Assembly (NCBI GenBank): GCA_030685235.1
Contig: MU839343.1
Location: forward strand, 1 to 11,950
DNA length: 11,950 bases
Source: Copromyces sp. CBS 386.78
Taxonomy: Eukaryota > Ascomycota > Sordariomycetes > Sordariales > Sordariaceae
Direction: 5' to 3'
The notes under the pieces are model-generated. The model did not search any database and was not told the DNA's origin. It was given only the letters and a program-made list of their open reading frames with translations. Of the stretch, positions 1 through 8,508 are shown piece after piece; the first letter of the stretch is position 1; each line of letters starts with the position of its first letter. The translations under genes were made by a program, and so were the position numbers.

Positions 1-127
1 TTATTTAGTTATTTAGTTATTTAGTTATTTAGTTATTTAGTTATTTAGTTATTTAGTTATTTAGTTATTTAGTTATTTAGTTATTTAGTTATTTAGTTAT
101 TTATTTAGTTATTTATTTATTTATTTC
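1..127. repeat. TTATTTAG octamer tandem array
   Basis: Twelve perfect copies of TTATTTAG fill positions 1-96. After this the array decays into TTAT/TTATTTAG variants up to about 127. The left end lies outside the window, so the true copy number is unknown. On the minus strand the unit reads CTAAATAA. It follows an A-rich tract there, so it could be the simple-sequence tail of a minus-strand retroposed element. It differs from the usual filamentous-fungal telomere unit (TTAGGG). Confidence 0.95.
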
Positions 128-200
128 GTTTTCTTTTTTTTCATTTTTTTTTGTTTTTTTCTTTTTCTTTTTTTTATTCTATTTTCTTTTTATATATATA
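120..200. repeat. T-rich (minus strand A-rich) low-complexity tract
   Basis: An almost pure pyrimidine stretch of T runs with scattered C and a few G, ending in a short TATATATATA run at 191-200. It links the octamer array to the tRNA-like sequence. On the minus strand it is A-rich and lies directly downstream of that sequence, as a retroposon tail would, but simple low-complexity DNA looks the same. Confidence 0.85.
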
Positions 201-233
201 AGGTACTTATTTTAAAAATATAATCTTTTATTA

Positions 234-310
234 ATTACAGCCGGGATTCGAACGCACAACCTTTTAAAGAGTAAATTCAAATCTTCCTAATTAAGCCATC
301 CTATCTTTTA
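234..310 (-). pseudogene. Degenerate tRNA-like sequence (tRNA pseudogene or SINE head)
   Basis: On the minus strand, TGGCTTAATTAGG (about 299-287) fits the internal A box of a tRNA gene. GTTCGAATCCC (about 253-243) fits the B box and T loop. Between them a five-pair arm, TTGAA with TTTAA including one G-U pair, encloses a seven-base loop at the anticodon position. Three of four D-stem pairs form. The T stem and acceptor stem pair poorly and base 37 is not a purine, so a functional tRNA is unlikely and I assign no amino acid. It is followed on the same strand by an A-rich tract and the octamer array, which would suit a tRNA-derived SINE or retropseudogene. The identity is inferred from box matches and partial folding only. 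Confidence 0.45.
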
Positions 311-376
311 TTCGATCCTTCCTTTTTCTCGCTCTTCTACCCAAAAGGCGCTAAGGAACTGAATTCCTAAGACTGA

Positions 377-416
377 AGATCGCCAAGGCGCTAAAAAGAT
401 CGCCAAAGCGCTAAAA
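377..416. repeat. 20-bp tandem duplication containing GGCGCT
   Basis: Two adjacent 20-bp copies, 377-396 and 397-416, read AGATCGCCAAGGCGCTAAAA with one G/A difference. Related pieces flank them: GGCGCTAAGGA at about 347 and GGACGCTAAAAA at about 417. The array is far richer in G+C than its surroundings and keeps CpA-containing sites, so it belongs to the non-RIPed segment. No function is evident. Confidence 0.8.
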
Positions 417-645
417 GGACGCTAAAAAAATTTGAACCAATTAAATACCTCGCATCCAACCTAAACGGGCTGCAAAAATTCTGACCAATCCAAGTTGAGG
501 ATCCAAATTAGACGGACCAATCACAGGACGAAAAACTTACAAGGATTATTAACAAGGGTCTCGCCCCATTATAGAGAAGCTCCGCTATACTCGCTCACTT
601 CGTATAAACACTCCATTCTCTAACCATAACAGCTGCGCTTTAATA
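417..645. other. Non-RIPed segment of unknown identity, breaking element A
   Basis: This stretch keeps normal CpA and TpG and shows none of the TAA/TAG-riddled reading frames seen on its right. I see no convincing coding frame on either strand. On the minus strand it begins near 631 with TGTTATGG, which resembles an LTR-type 5' end (TG...), but no matching CA end or target duplication could be placed. The reverse transcriptase homology of element A stops at about 647, so this segment either inserted into that gene or was joined to it by rearrangement. It may form one element with the tRNA-like sequence and A-rich tail to its left. Confidence 0.5.
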
Positions 646-646
646 A

Positions 647-2335
647 TTTGAAGGTAACGTTATTAATGCTACGGTAGTTTATGTAAATGCGGACTCCTCT
701 ATTTAGTTTTTTTATTAAAAGGACTAGGGCGGATACTTCCGATTATAATAGCCGGATAAACTTCTTCTATAGTATATTATCGATTTATTTTTTAATAACA
801 CTAAATTCATTAGGGTTAAAAGGGCGTTTACGAGCGGTTAGGGGTATAGTTCCCGGGCGGAATTCGATTTTAAAGTTGTAGGAACGATGAGGGGGAAGGG
901 TTTTAACTCCTTTTTAATGGAAAATATTCGTATAATACTAGTATTATCGAAGTAATTTAATTTAGATTTATACATTAATTTTGGGGGGTTTATTAGCTTT
1001 TTCGTGAAATTTTATAATATTTTCCGAGGTGACCTTATATAAAGCGATGCCGTTAGCGGCGAAATATTAATCGATAGCCTTTTTGTACTAAGGAAAATTA
1101 TTATCCGTGCTAGTAATTTTAACGGAGTTAGAGATTTAAACTGCCCTTAAAGTAATTATATTACTTTTGCTTACTAAACTATTAATCTAGCGGTAGAAAT
1201 TACTGCTGAAGAACTTCTTATATCTTTGTCCCCTACCTTTAAGGACTTCTTTAATTATTTCTAATATAAATTGATTATTGAGGGCGGACGGGTTTAAAAT
1301 ACTATACTCCTCTATTAGCTTATCCTCCTTTAGTATACATTTAATATTTTTAATTATATTAGCCTTTATAGTATAAATAATTTAGAGGTTATACTTTTGT
1401 GCTAATTAGTTAAAAGCGGTAGCGGATAGTTCTTTAATATCGTTAGGGTTAATAAGCCTTACGGGGATATGAAGGCGACGGATTTAGATTTGGTAATTTG
1501 TAGCGATAGTACGGAATCTTTTAGTTACCCGGTAAGGCACTAAAATTAATTATAGTAGAGGAAGGGGGATTATACCGTAGGGAATAGTATTAAATATAAC
1601 GGCTTATCCGAAGTTTATTGGAATCTTATTAATTGCGGAGGTTTTTAAGTAGTAAATAATTTAATTACGGAAACGGTTGAATTATTAATAAATTATTCGT
1701 TTTACGATCGCGGCGATAGAGATGCGGCGTAAGGTATTTATTTATAGTTTAGCGTTAAGTTTACCTTCGTTTGGAACCTCTTTATAAGTAGTTTTCCTAA
1801 ACTTTGAATTTATTGCGTTAAATTGGGTTAAAGGGGTTTCCCGCTTAGTACTAGGGATCCCTTTTAGGAAGTAATTACGTCTTTTATAGGCTACGGTAAA
1901 TTAAAGCGAATTATAAGGTTATAAGATATTTAGTAAGTAATAGACTAATTATAAGTAGTTTAGAATAATAGGGTTATTTTCGGCTAGGTTGTGGATAAGT
2001 AGGTCGATAATTTCGTAATAATAGCCTATTTTTATTATAAATCTTATAAAATAGATAATATTACCCTTAACAAGGCTTCTATCGGCGAGGTATAGGATTT
2101 TAGGTATTGTAAATTTGTAGAAAGGGAATTGATAACGGTAGGCGAAACGTCTATTAATAAAATTTAAAACGGTATAGCTGCTATTGATTAGTTTTAAATA
2201 ATATATTTTATATAATTTATTAGATAAATAAATAGAGAGGTTTAATAAATTAGAGTATTTGTAACGGCTATTTATAGAAGATCTATAAATTTTAATTATA
2301 TTTAGCTATATAATAATATTACCCTCCTCCTTTTA
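647..2335 (-). pseudogene. pol: Element A pol: retropepsin and N-terminal RT (RIPed)
   Basis: One frame reads from about 2335 to 647 with only RIP-type stops. Retropepsin comes first. Its active site, normally DSG, reads NSS at 2185-2177, a Gly-to-Ser and Asp-to-Asn change as G-to-A mutation would give, followed by the LNFIN motif. The closing ILG-x-PWL motif is recognisable but mutated near 1966-1945. A spacer of about 300 residues follows, including the pre-RT region ending near 1020. RT begins with LPPHRSYNFKIEFRPG (898-851), the fungal gypsy LPPHR..YDHKI.L.PG block. It continues through a degraded FIR.S.S...VLF.KK..G.R..VDYR.LN block and breaks just before the expected RYPLP motif. The frame is -1 relative to gag. 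The catalytic YxDD motif is not present. Dead gene. Confidence 0.9.
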
Positions 2336-4101
2336 TCCTATAAATAATTATTTTTAATTGCGATTTAGTTTGGAGGCTATATATTTCCCTATTAATTAAT
2401 ATAATTAGTTTCGTTACCTTAAATAAGACCAATGAAACCGGGGACGTATACGGGGACCGGGGCTTGCTAATATTATAGCGTTATAATATTATTATTAGCT
2501 ATTTAGGCGTTTATAGCGTTAATTTAATACTATTAGCCGTAGCCCTATTAATTATAATCTTATTAATTATAACCGTACTAGCCCTACTAAGGAGTGGAAT
2601 TATTATTGCCACCCCTACTACCGCCTTTATTACTACCCTTATTATTGCGACCGCTGTAATTACTACGGGTAGAAGCGGGGGGATCTTTATTGAAATTGAT
2701 ACGGCTATAGTAAGCGGTTAAAAAATGATTTTTACGATTGTAACGGGTATACGCGCTAGTTGTTATATAATATTCGAAAAATTTTTAAAAAATTATACCG
2801 CATATAGTAATATTAGTAGCGGATATAAAATTAAGGTTTATTGCGTTACCGCCTTAATTAACGGGCTGTTCTATAGACGAGGTAGTATTGTAATTATTCG
2901 AGGAAAACGGTTTGTAAAATAGGTTAGCAAACTTTTCGCAATAAATATTATTTTTATAATTCTAAACTTGTAAGCGGGTTATTTAAAGCTATTTACTATA
3001 ATCGTTATTAGTAGGAAGCGGGTATTAATAAGCGATAATATTACGGACAGCCTTAATAATTTTATTACGAAGGAAATATACTTTTATAGTATTATTTATA
3101 TTATATTAATCGATAAAGATAGTAAAGCGGTCTTTAAAAACGGCCTAGCGTATATCTTTAATTATTTTTAAATCGTTTAATTCGCGACGAACGATGACGG
3201 TAAGGTCGGAATTATTATATTTAGTATCGAACTCCTTAAAAAGGTCTATAGTAGTCTTCTATTTCTATTTAATATTATTAGTTGAATATTCGAAGATATT
3301 AGCTAGCGCCGATTTAATAGCCGCAAAAGGGGGGCCTTCAAAATATTTAGTAATATACGAAAAATATTTGAACTTAGAGGCTAAGTAAATTAGCGTATTA
3401 ATTTAATATAATTTAACTTTTATACACTAGGAGCGGTATTTCTCCGCTTTCTCTAATAAAATAGCTCCTTTACTATCGAATAAAATAATATACGTACGTA
3501 ATTATACCGACTTATAGCCGCTACTATTAATACTTATAATTGCTATAATAAGTACTTTAATTTCTTAAATTTATTTTAATTAAACGCGGATTTTATTAAT
3601 AGTTTTAATATACTTATTTCTCTATCGTTAGAAAGATTTAAAAGTATTAATCTTAAAATTATTAAAAGATTATTTAAATTCGTTAATCCCTTATTAGAAT
3701 TCGGTATTTCAAATATTTAAATAATCGATTTTTTAATAAAATTCGGTAAGGTCCTCCTTAATTCTCTAAGCATTCGAACGGGCTTTAACTACGTTATTAT
3801 AAACGAAACAATTGTAAGCGAAGACAACGTCGCAGAAAATTAGGATTAATACAAGCGTAAGGGCGTAATTTACAATATAATATAATAGAGCGCGAATATT
3901 AGGATTATTATTAAAGTTTATAAATATTTTAGTTAGGGTATTGTAAATTACTTAATTTTTAAGGTCGGTAGTTTCAAGGGCGCCGATGGCGGTTATTATA
4001 ATAAAATTATCGGTAATAACTTATAGTTAGTCCGTTATTAATTATTGAATTAAATACGGATACGGTTATTACTAGAATAGACTATTTTAATTAATAGGTA
4101 T
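2335..4101 (-). pseudogene. gag: Element A gag with zinc knuckle and N/Q/G-rich tail (RIPed)
   Basis: A single frame of about 590 codons runs from an ATA at 4101, a plausible RIPed ATG, to about 2335. The N-terminal third is helical and hydrophobic. The middle (about 3500-2950) has gag capsid-like features, including FDSKGAILLEKAEKYRS followed by a Trp-turned-TAG codon. A CCHC zinc knuckle spans 2751-2710: three Cys positions read Tyr (TAT, TAC, TAC) and the His (CAT) is intact, with C-x2-C-x4-H-x4-C spacing. Next comes a low-complexity tail rich in Gly, Asn, Arg, Gln and Tyr (about 2670-2480), such as GRNNKGSNKGGSRGGNNN. Gag would form the retrotransposon particle and bind its RNA. The start is uncertain, since RIP may have removed the true ATG. 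Confidence 0.88.
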
Positions 4102-4458
4102 AAAAAGGAGAAAAGAAATGAGGCTAATTAATACTTGTCGTGTTATTTAGTTCGAGTCGCGATGTTTGCGACCGAGTCTTTATTTGTCCGCTTATGAACG
4201 GATTGAGTTTTTGATTGCGGATACAATTTGAATAATATTTCTATATAAAACGTAGATTTGAATTTATTTCCTTTAAATATACGTAGCGCAATAGTAAGTA
4301 TAATAAACTATTACGGGGTGAAGTACTATTGGGGGTAGGGTAAAATATATATTGTTGTGCGAAGGAGAGGAAAGGAAGGATATGTGCGGAGGACTGGCTA
4401 TATGGGCGAGAGCCCTAAAGCTAGGCCGTGCGCGCATATAACCCTATACGTGACCGTG

Positions 4459-4476
4459 CCATGACGATAGTCATGG
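4459..4476. repeat. CCATGAC/GTCATGG inverted repeat in the LTR
   Basis: CCATGAC (4459-4465) and GTCATGG (4470-4476) are perfect 7-bp arms around GATA. The pair lies in the non-RIPed outer part of the element A LTR, the region expected to act as U3 promoter, so it may be a transcription-factor site. That role is a guess. Confidence 0.7.
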
Positions 4477-4495
4477 TGCGAGTGTAGGGTGGGCA

Positions 4496-4518
4496 TGTCA
4501 CAGGCTAATCCTGTGACA
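4496..4518. repeat. Perfect inverted repeat at the LTR outer end
   Basis: TGTCACAGG (4496-4504) and CCTGTGACA (4510-4518) form a perfect 9-bp inverted repeat around a 5-bp spacer. The LTR terminal sequence is thus mirrored immediately inside the LTR. It could serve integrase binding or fold as a hairpin; this is inference. Confidence 0.85.
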
Positions 4519-4521
4519 AAT

Positions 4522-5090
4522 TTAGATTGGGCTAGGGACGTCGATACTAAGAAGTTTACTACCGGTTTTATATTCAACTTCGGTAGTAGGAATATTAATT
4601 GGAGTTCTAAAAAATTATAGATAGTAGTATTATTATCGACGGTAGTTGAATATATAGTATAAATATAGGTAATTAAGGAAGCTATTTAATTAAAACGGCT
4701 ATATATAGAACTAATATTAATCTTCGGGGGGAGAATAATACGGATATAGTGGAAACGAAAGCCGTTATTATCTATTATAATAATTAAGGAGCTATATTAC
4801 TTACTTTAAACTTTACGTATTATTAAAGGATAAAATATATTAATATTTAATAGTATTTCGTATTTAAAAAAGTTGAAGACGGATTTATTAAACTTAATTA
4901 TATACTAACGGAAGAGTAGATAGTTAACGGATTAATTAAACTACTTACTAAAACTTAATTTTTATTCTTTAGAAAAAGATTAGGTCTAGTTAATTTAAGT
5001 AGGGTATAAGGAAGCTTTAAAGTTAGTATAAGTATTGTACTACCTACCGTAGAAGAATTAGATTCGGGCAGTAGTAAAGACGAATATTGA
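4522..5090 (+). pseudogene. pol: Copia RNase H, C-terminal part of pol (RIPed, frameshifted)
   Basis: The frame from 4522 reads LDWARDVDTKKFTTGFIFN, matching the copia RNase H start (D-W-A-G-D...R-S-T-T-G-F-V-F). It continues through a recognisable NWSSKK, a mutated ..STVVEY (from LSTxEAEY) and KEAI.LKRLY. After a run of six G at about 4725-4730 the sequence must be read one frame over, where VETKAVI leads into the I-C-D-N-Q-G-A block (Cys and Asp both Tyr, Gln a TAA), then VEDGFIKLNY and NGLIKLLTKT, from the copia ADGLTK motif. The reading ends at a TGA at 5088. This enzyme would remove RNA from the RNA:DNA hybrid during reverse transcription. The stops and frameshift make it dead. Confidence 0.9.
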
Positions 5091-5143
5091 ATATTAATTA
5101 ACGGGTATAGAATATAGGGGAGTTTTTATATTATTTGTAACTA

Positions 5144-5154
5144 TTGAGGGGGAG
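5144..5154 (+). promoter_or_regulatory. Polypurine tract of element B
   Basis: TTGAGGGGGAG lies immediately before TGTTGAAAG, the start of the 3' LTR. This is where a copia polypurine tract primes plus-strand DNA synthesis. Position and composition both fit. Confidence 0.82.
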
Positions 5155-5472
5155 TGTTGAAAGTTATGATTATACGTGATATAGAGCCTCAACTTGAGCT
5201 TCACTCTACGTACTAGTATATAGTAAATAAGGATGTCTCAAGGGTAGTTAAAGCAAGCGGGTATAAAAGGAAGGTAGTTATATTGTAGTTTATTAGCTTT
5301 TATTGAATGAAATAGCCTTTTTCCCACTCTCTTTCATATACATTTTGACACTCCTCTCCTTTATACAATATCCTTCTATATATTTTCGGATAGATATAAT
5401 ATTAAAATAACTACTTTCCTTTCTTTCTACGCTTCTTAAAGTTCTACTTATATAATAGAACTAACTTTAACA
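5155..5472 (+). repeat. 3' LTR of element B
   Basis: The 318-bp repeat begins TGTTGAAAGTTA directly after the polypurine tract and ends TAACTTTAACA. The two ends are near-perfect inverted complements, differing by one inserted G, as copia LTR termini are. Beyond 5472 the coding frame of element C starts at once on the minus strand, which supports this border. GTTCTA (5441-5446) and TAGAAC (5456-5461) form a small inverted repeat near the end. CCCTT at 5473-5477 would be the right-hand target duplication; its partner is outside the window. Confidence 0.82.
5262..5268 (+). promoter_or_regulatory. TATA box in the element B LTR
   Basis: TATAAAA inside GCGGGTATAAAAGG, about 110 bp into the LTR, is a good RNA polymerase II TATA box in the place where a copia LTR promoter is expected. 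No transcript start can be seen from sequence. Confidence 0.6.
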
Positions 5473-6480
5473 CCCTTTATCCGTATATTAAATATAAAAA
5501 TTCTTACGTTAATTAGTTTAATATTTAACAAATTTAGGGCTGCTATACTAATTATTAGTTTAAAGTATTGAAAGAACGTACGTTTTATTCGTTTTAATTA
5601 TTATGTTATTTAAATCCTTCGTCCGCTAATAATCCATACCTTTACTTTAATTTTTTTTAACGTTAGTTTCCTAATAGTGCCGAAAAATTCCTTAAACCTC
5701 CCCGAGTACACTAGAGAAATTAGGGGTTCTATTATTATAGCTTAACTTCCTCTAAGGGTTTCTATTATATTAATTACCAAAGTTAAAAGATATTTATCCT
5801 CATTAAAATTAGAATCGCTGTCGGATCCGCTCTCGGCTTCGTTAAAGACGGAGACCTCTCTATCATCTTCTTTTTTAAGAGCGGATCCGCTTTCGGCTTC
5901 GTTAGGGACGGAGACCTCTCTATTATCCTCTTCTTTAAGAGCGGTGCTTAGGACTGCCGCTACTCCTAATAGCTAAAATATATATATGCCCGTATAAACT
6001 ATATTCCAAATAATTTTATCAATTACCTAATTAATATTTAAATTATAGAGTTACAACTATAGCTAACCCAAAATTACTAAATAGTCTATTATTAGGCTAG
6101 CTACGAAGAACTTAATAACTTCGCTATAATTATTAATCCGTATCATCGTCTCGACGTATTAATTTACTTATTTTTTAAAATTATTATCAGGTAAATATAA
6201 TAGTCGTAGTTTCTCTAAAGGTTTAAATCTTAAATAGGTTTTTTCGGCGAAAGATCGGTTAATAAAAGCTTTACTTAAATATCTAAAGTTAATTAGTAAT
6301 ATATATTGTATTTTATCATTACATTAAGGATATTAAAAATACGTTAATAATAGGGTTATATTTTACTTATAGCATTCTAAATTACTTAATTTAAATAATT
6401 CTATTTTTTAATAACTAATTATATAAATATTTAACTTATTCACCTTCGTTTCTATCCTTTTTTATATCCCTATTAAATAT
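5473..6480 (-). pseudogene. pol: Element C pol: retropepsin, acidic repeat and pre-RT spacer (RIPed)
   Basis: The frame reads through from about 6480 to 5473. Retropepsin is clear: LLINFRYLSKAFINRSFAEK at 6299-6240 matches LID(S/T)G....AFI...FA, with the catalytic Asp-Ser-Gly reading Asn-Phe-Arg at 6290-6282, each change in the RIP direction. The closing VILG-x-PWL-x-x-HNP block lies near 6074-6030, with Trp codons as TAG. Then come an acidic stretch with a 60-bp tandem repeat (5821-5940), an SDSDSN tract and a Lys-rich segment. The end matches the pre-RT motif of fungal gypsy elements (A-L-N-L-L...V-R-I-F...F-N-I-R). Element B then interrupts it, so RT itself is absent. This frame is -1 relative to the element's gag. 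Confidence 0.87.
5821..5940 (-). repeat. 60-bp in-frame tandem repeat encoding an acidic 20-residue unit
   Basis: Copies 5821-5880 and 5881-5940 align base for base with seven differences, six of them transitions. On the minus strand each encodes a 20-residue unit of the form ALK(E/K)ED(N/D)REVSV(P/F)NEAESGS, acidic and Ser-rich. The frame is open through both copies and on into SDSDSNFNED. The unit length, a multiple of three, and the preserved frame show it was part of the protein before decay. Confidence 0.92.
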
Positions 6481-8508
6481 TTTTAAGTACAATTTAACTC
6501 TAAGGTTCTCTATTTCCCTATTAGGTTGGAGCGGCCGGAATGAGGGCTATTAGAGCTATCGGGGCGGCCAGGGCCGTTAGGTTAGCTATATCCGCTATAG
6601 CGCAGTTAATAATTAGGCTACCCATATTAACGTACTTATACATTATAATACCTAAACCAGTACAATTAATTTACTTTCCTTTATTACTATAATTAATCTA
6701 AATCTTATATTCGCGGGCTAAGTATTTGCCCTTATTACAATTTATATAAAAACCCTTATTATAATATTTTTATAGAACGTCCTTATAAATTTCAATAAAT
6801 TTAGCACAGTCTAAATTTATAGTATTAGAGTTTTTACTATTATTACTAGTACTAGTATTACTATTATTGCTACCTTTATTGCTATTCTAAGTGCCCTAAA
6901 TAGTATTATTATAGAGGGCTACTCTAATATAAGCTCTAGAAATACCTTTGAATAATTCGTACTATGCTTTAAAATTATTACGAGCAAGTTGAATATAATA
7001 ATATAAAACCGAATCCGCTAAAGATTTAGAGACTTTTTAATAAAGAAGATGGACTTTAATAATTATATTATAATTATAACAGTTAATTAAAGTAATAAAT
7101 TAGGCTTTAAAATCCTTATAATTAAATTATTTACCGGTTTATTTGAATTATAATAGTAAATTTTCGGCGATTTAAACGATATCGCCCTATATATAATAAT
7201 TATTTAGGTATACTAAGAATTCTTCGCCTATTTACTACTTTTAGAAGATAATGTACTAAGGGTTATTAAAAATTATCTTCTAGTATTTTATAACATTAAT
7301 TTTTACTTCGCCTCCTAGGTAGGATATAGTATAAAGTAATTTCGCTATTTCATTAAGAAATTTATAATTATTAACGATTTAACGATTACGGATTTCTAAA
7401 TTCTAAGCGCTATAAACATTATATTATTTAATTATATTTATTTCTTCACCTTTAAATTACTTTAAATCCTTATAGAATACTTTATAATAATAGTATAATA
7501 TAAGAGCCGGAATTACAATAGGGGGGTAAGGACCGTTAGGATTACTAGGGCCGCCGGGACTACTAAAGCTACTAGGACCACTAGGGCTATTAGGACCGCT
7601 AAAACTACTAGGAAAACTAAATCCTTTATTTCCGAGATTGCCGCCCGCTTCTCCGTAGCTAAAGCCGCCTCCTTTACCCAATCCTCTAAAGCTGTTATTA
7701 TTAAGACCGCTACTTATATTACCGGAACTACTACTAGTACCCTTACCTAATCTTTTAGGGCCGCTATTACTAAGACCACCGCTTATATTACCGATATTAA
7801 AATTGATTCTTACGGCTAATCTTCTAAGGCTACTACTACAATTATTTTTAATAATAATTTTATCTTCTTCGGCGAAGCAAAAACAAATTTAATAATTTTT
7901 AATCTCTTCCTAAGCTTTAGCTAATTCTTGATTAATAATTTTACTTACAATACGTACGGTTATAAAAAATTTTAATACTCTTTTTAATTCTATATAGTAT
8001 AGTTCGGTATTATTATTAATTATTGAATTGAAATTTAGAAGGCCTTAATAATCGTCCTCCTTATTTTTAATAATATTATCTAGCACCTCCTAAAAATTAA
8101 TTTTATCTTAGTTGAAGGCTACGACCTTTTAGTATAAAGATGTATTCTTAATAATAATTTAATTGTATCATAATTGTAAAAATTAGATTTATTATACGAA
8201 TTATTTCTTAGTATCGTTAAATTAATTAATTTAAACTTTAAACTACTCCTCCTTTTCCTATATTTTTTCAATAAATTCTTTAGCGTTATTCTCGAAGGTA
8301 ATATAACGGGCCTATTCCTCTTTAACCTACTTATTAAAAAAATCAATTTTCTTATTAAAATAATGGAGCAGTTTTATAACCTCCTCGTAACTGCAAACTG
8401 AACCTTATTTATAAAATTAGGGGAGACTATAAGGCTTAAATTAGAATTACTACTATAAATTTTTATATTTTATTAAAGGTTTTATTTAGGATTTCTATTT
8501 CTTTAAAA
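6440..8508 (-). pseudogene. gag: Element C gag: coiled coil, G/S/P-rich linker, capsid region, zinc knuckle (RIPed)
   Basis: One frame without indels runs about 690 codons from the left border of D to a TGA at 6442. The N-terminal 180 residues (8460-7900) are rich in Glu, Lys and Gln with heptad-like hydrophobics, such as EFIEKI.EKEE.FKV, and suggest a coiled coil. A low-complexity linker follows (7800-7520), for example SGPNSPSGPSSFSSPGGPSN. The capsid-like part is at about 7500-6900 and includes EEFLVYLNN and a LL.QFKQTG stretch. A CCHC knuckle spans 6748-6707: Tyr for Cys, one intact Cys (TGT at 6739), Tyr for His and Tyr for Cys, with correct x2-x4-x4 spacing. Gag would build the particle. 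The start codon is not identifiable and may be lost at the D junction. Confidence 0.86.

Larger units (their letters stand above)
646..4518 (-). mobile_element. Element A: RIPed Ty3/gypsy LTR retrotransposon, 3' truncated
   Basis: On the minus strand the order is 5' LTR, gag with a CCHC zinc knuckle, retropepsin, spacer and the N-terminal part of reverse transcriptase, which is Ty3/gypsy order up to the break. The rest of RT, RNase H, integrase and the 3' LTR are missing because the element stops at about 646. Coding frames run over 1.6 kb each without an indel, while nearly every stop is TAA or TAG of the kind RIP makes from Gln, Arg or Trp codons. The element lies inside copia element B: its LTR ends at 4518 and B's RNase H resumes at about 4522. 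Confidence 0.9.
4141..4518 (-). repeat. 5' LTR of element A
   Basis: On the minus strand the 378-bp repeat starts TGTCACAGG at 4518 and ends AACTAAATAACA at 4141, giving TG...CA termini, just upstream of gag. The outer third (about 4380-4518) kept its CpA and TpG sites; the inner part is A+T-rich. No 3' copy lies in the window, so the boundaries rest on the termini, on copia homology resuming at 4522 and on position relative to gag. No clear tRNA-complementary primer binding site follows 4141. Confidence 0.78.
4519..5472 (+). mobile_element. Element B: 3' end of a RIPed Ty1/copia retrotransposon
   Basis: The plus strand carries the end of copia RNase H, then a polypurine tract and a 3' LTR, the normal 3' order of a copia element. 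All upstream parts are absent from the window. Homology starts exactly where the element A LTR ends, so A inserted into B and the rest of B should lie beyond A's other end. B's own right end (5472) interrupts element C's pol. Confidence 0.87.

Noticed and set aside
1..127. Telomere
   Set aside because: The TTATTTAG unit differs from TTAGGG, the array is short and degrades into AT variants, and retroelements follow; a simple-repeat array is the safer call.
340..428. CRISPR-like array
   Set aside because: Two adjacent 20-bp direct copies without spacers; the genome is eukaryotic by all other signs.
687..881. Small plus-strand ORF of 64 codons
   Set aside because: It lies antisense to the RT start of element A, where the minus frame gives the LPPHR motif; no independent coding signal.
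2725..3388. Two small plus-strand ORFs (2725-2922, 3194-3388)
   Set aside because: Both are antisense shadows of the element A gag, whose minus frame is continuous and contains the zinc knuckle.
4141..4150. Relation between TGTTATTTAG here and the octamer array at 1-96
   Set aside because: Eight to ten shared bases in A+T-rich DNA are expected by chance; no tandem copies occur here.
5155..5350. Shorter copia LTR ending at TTTTGACA (5350)
   Set aside because: The end at 5472 gives a far better inverted match to the LTR start and is followed directly by element C coding sequence.
8119..8346. Minus-strand ORF of 75 codons
   Set aside because: It is in a different frame from the continuous element C gag frame; its basic, Ile/Leu/Asn-rich product is typical of a shadow of a coiled-coil region.
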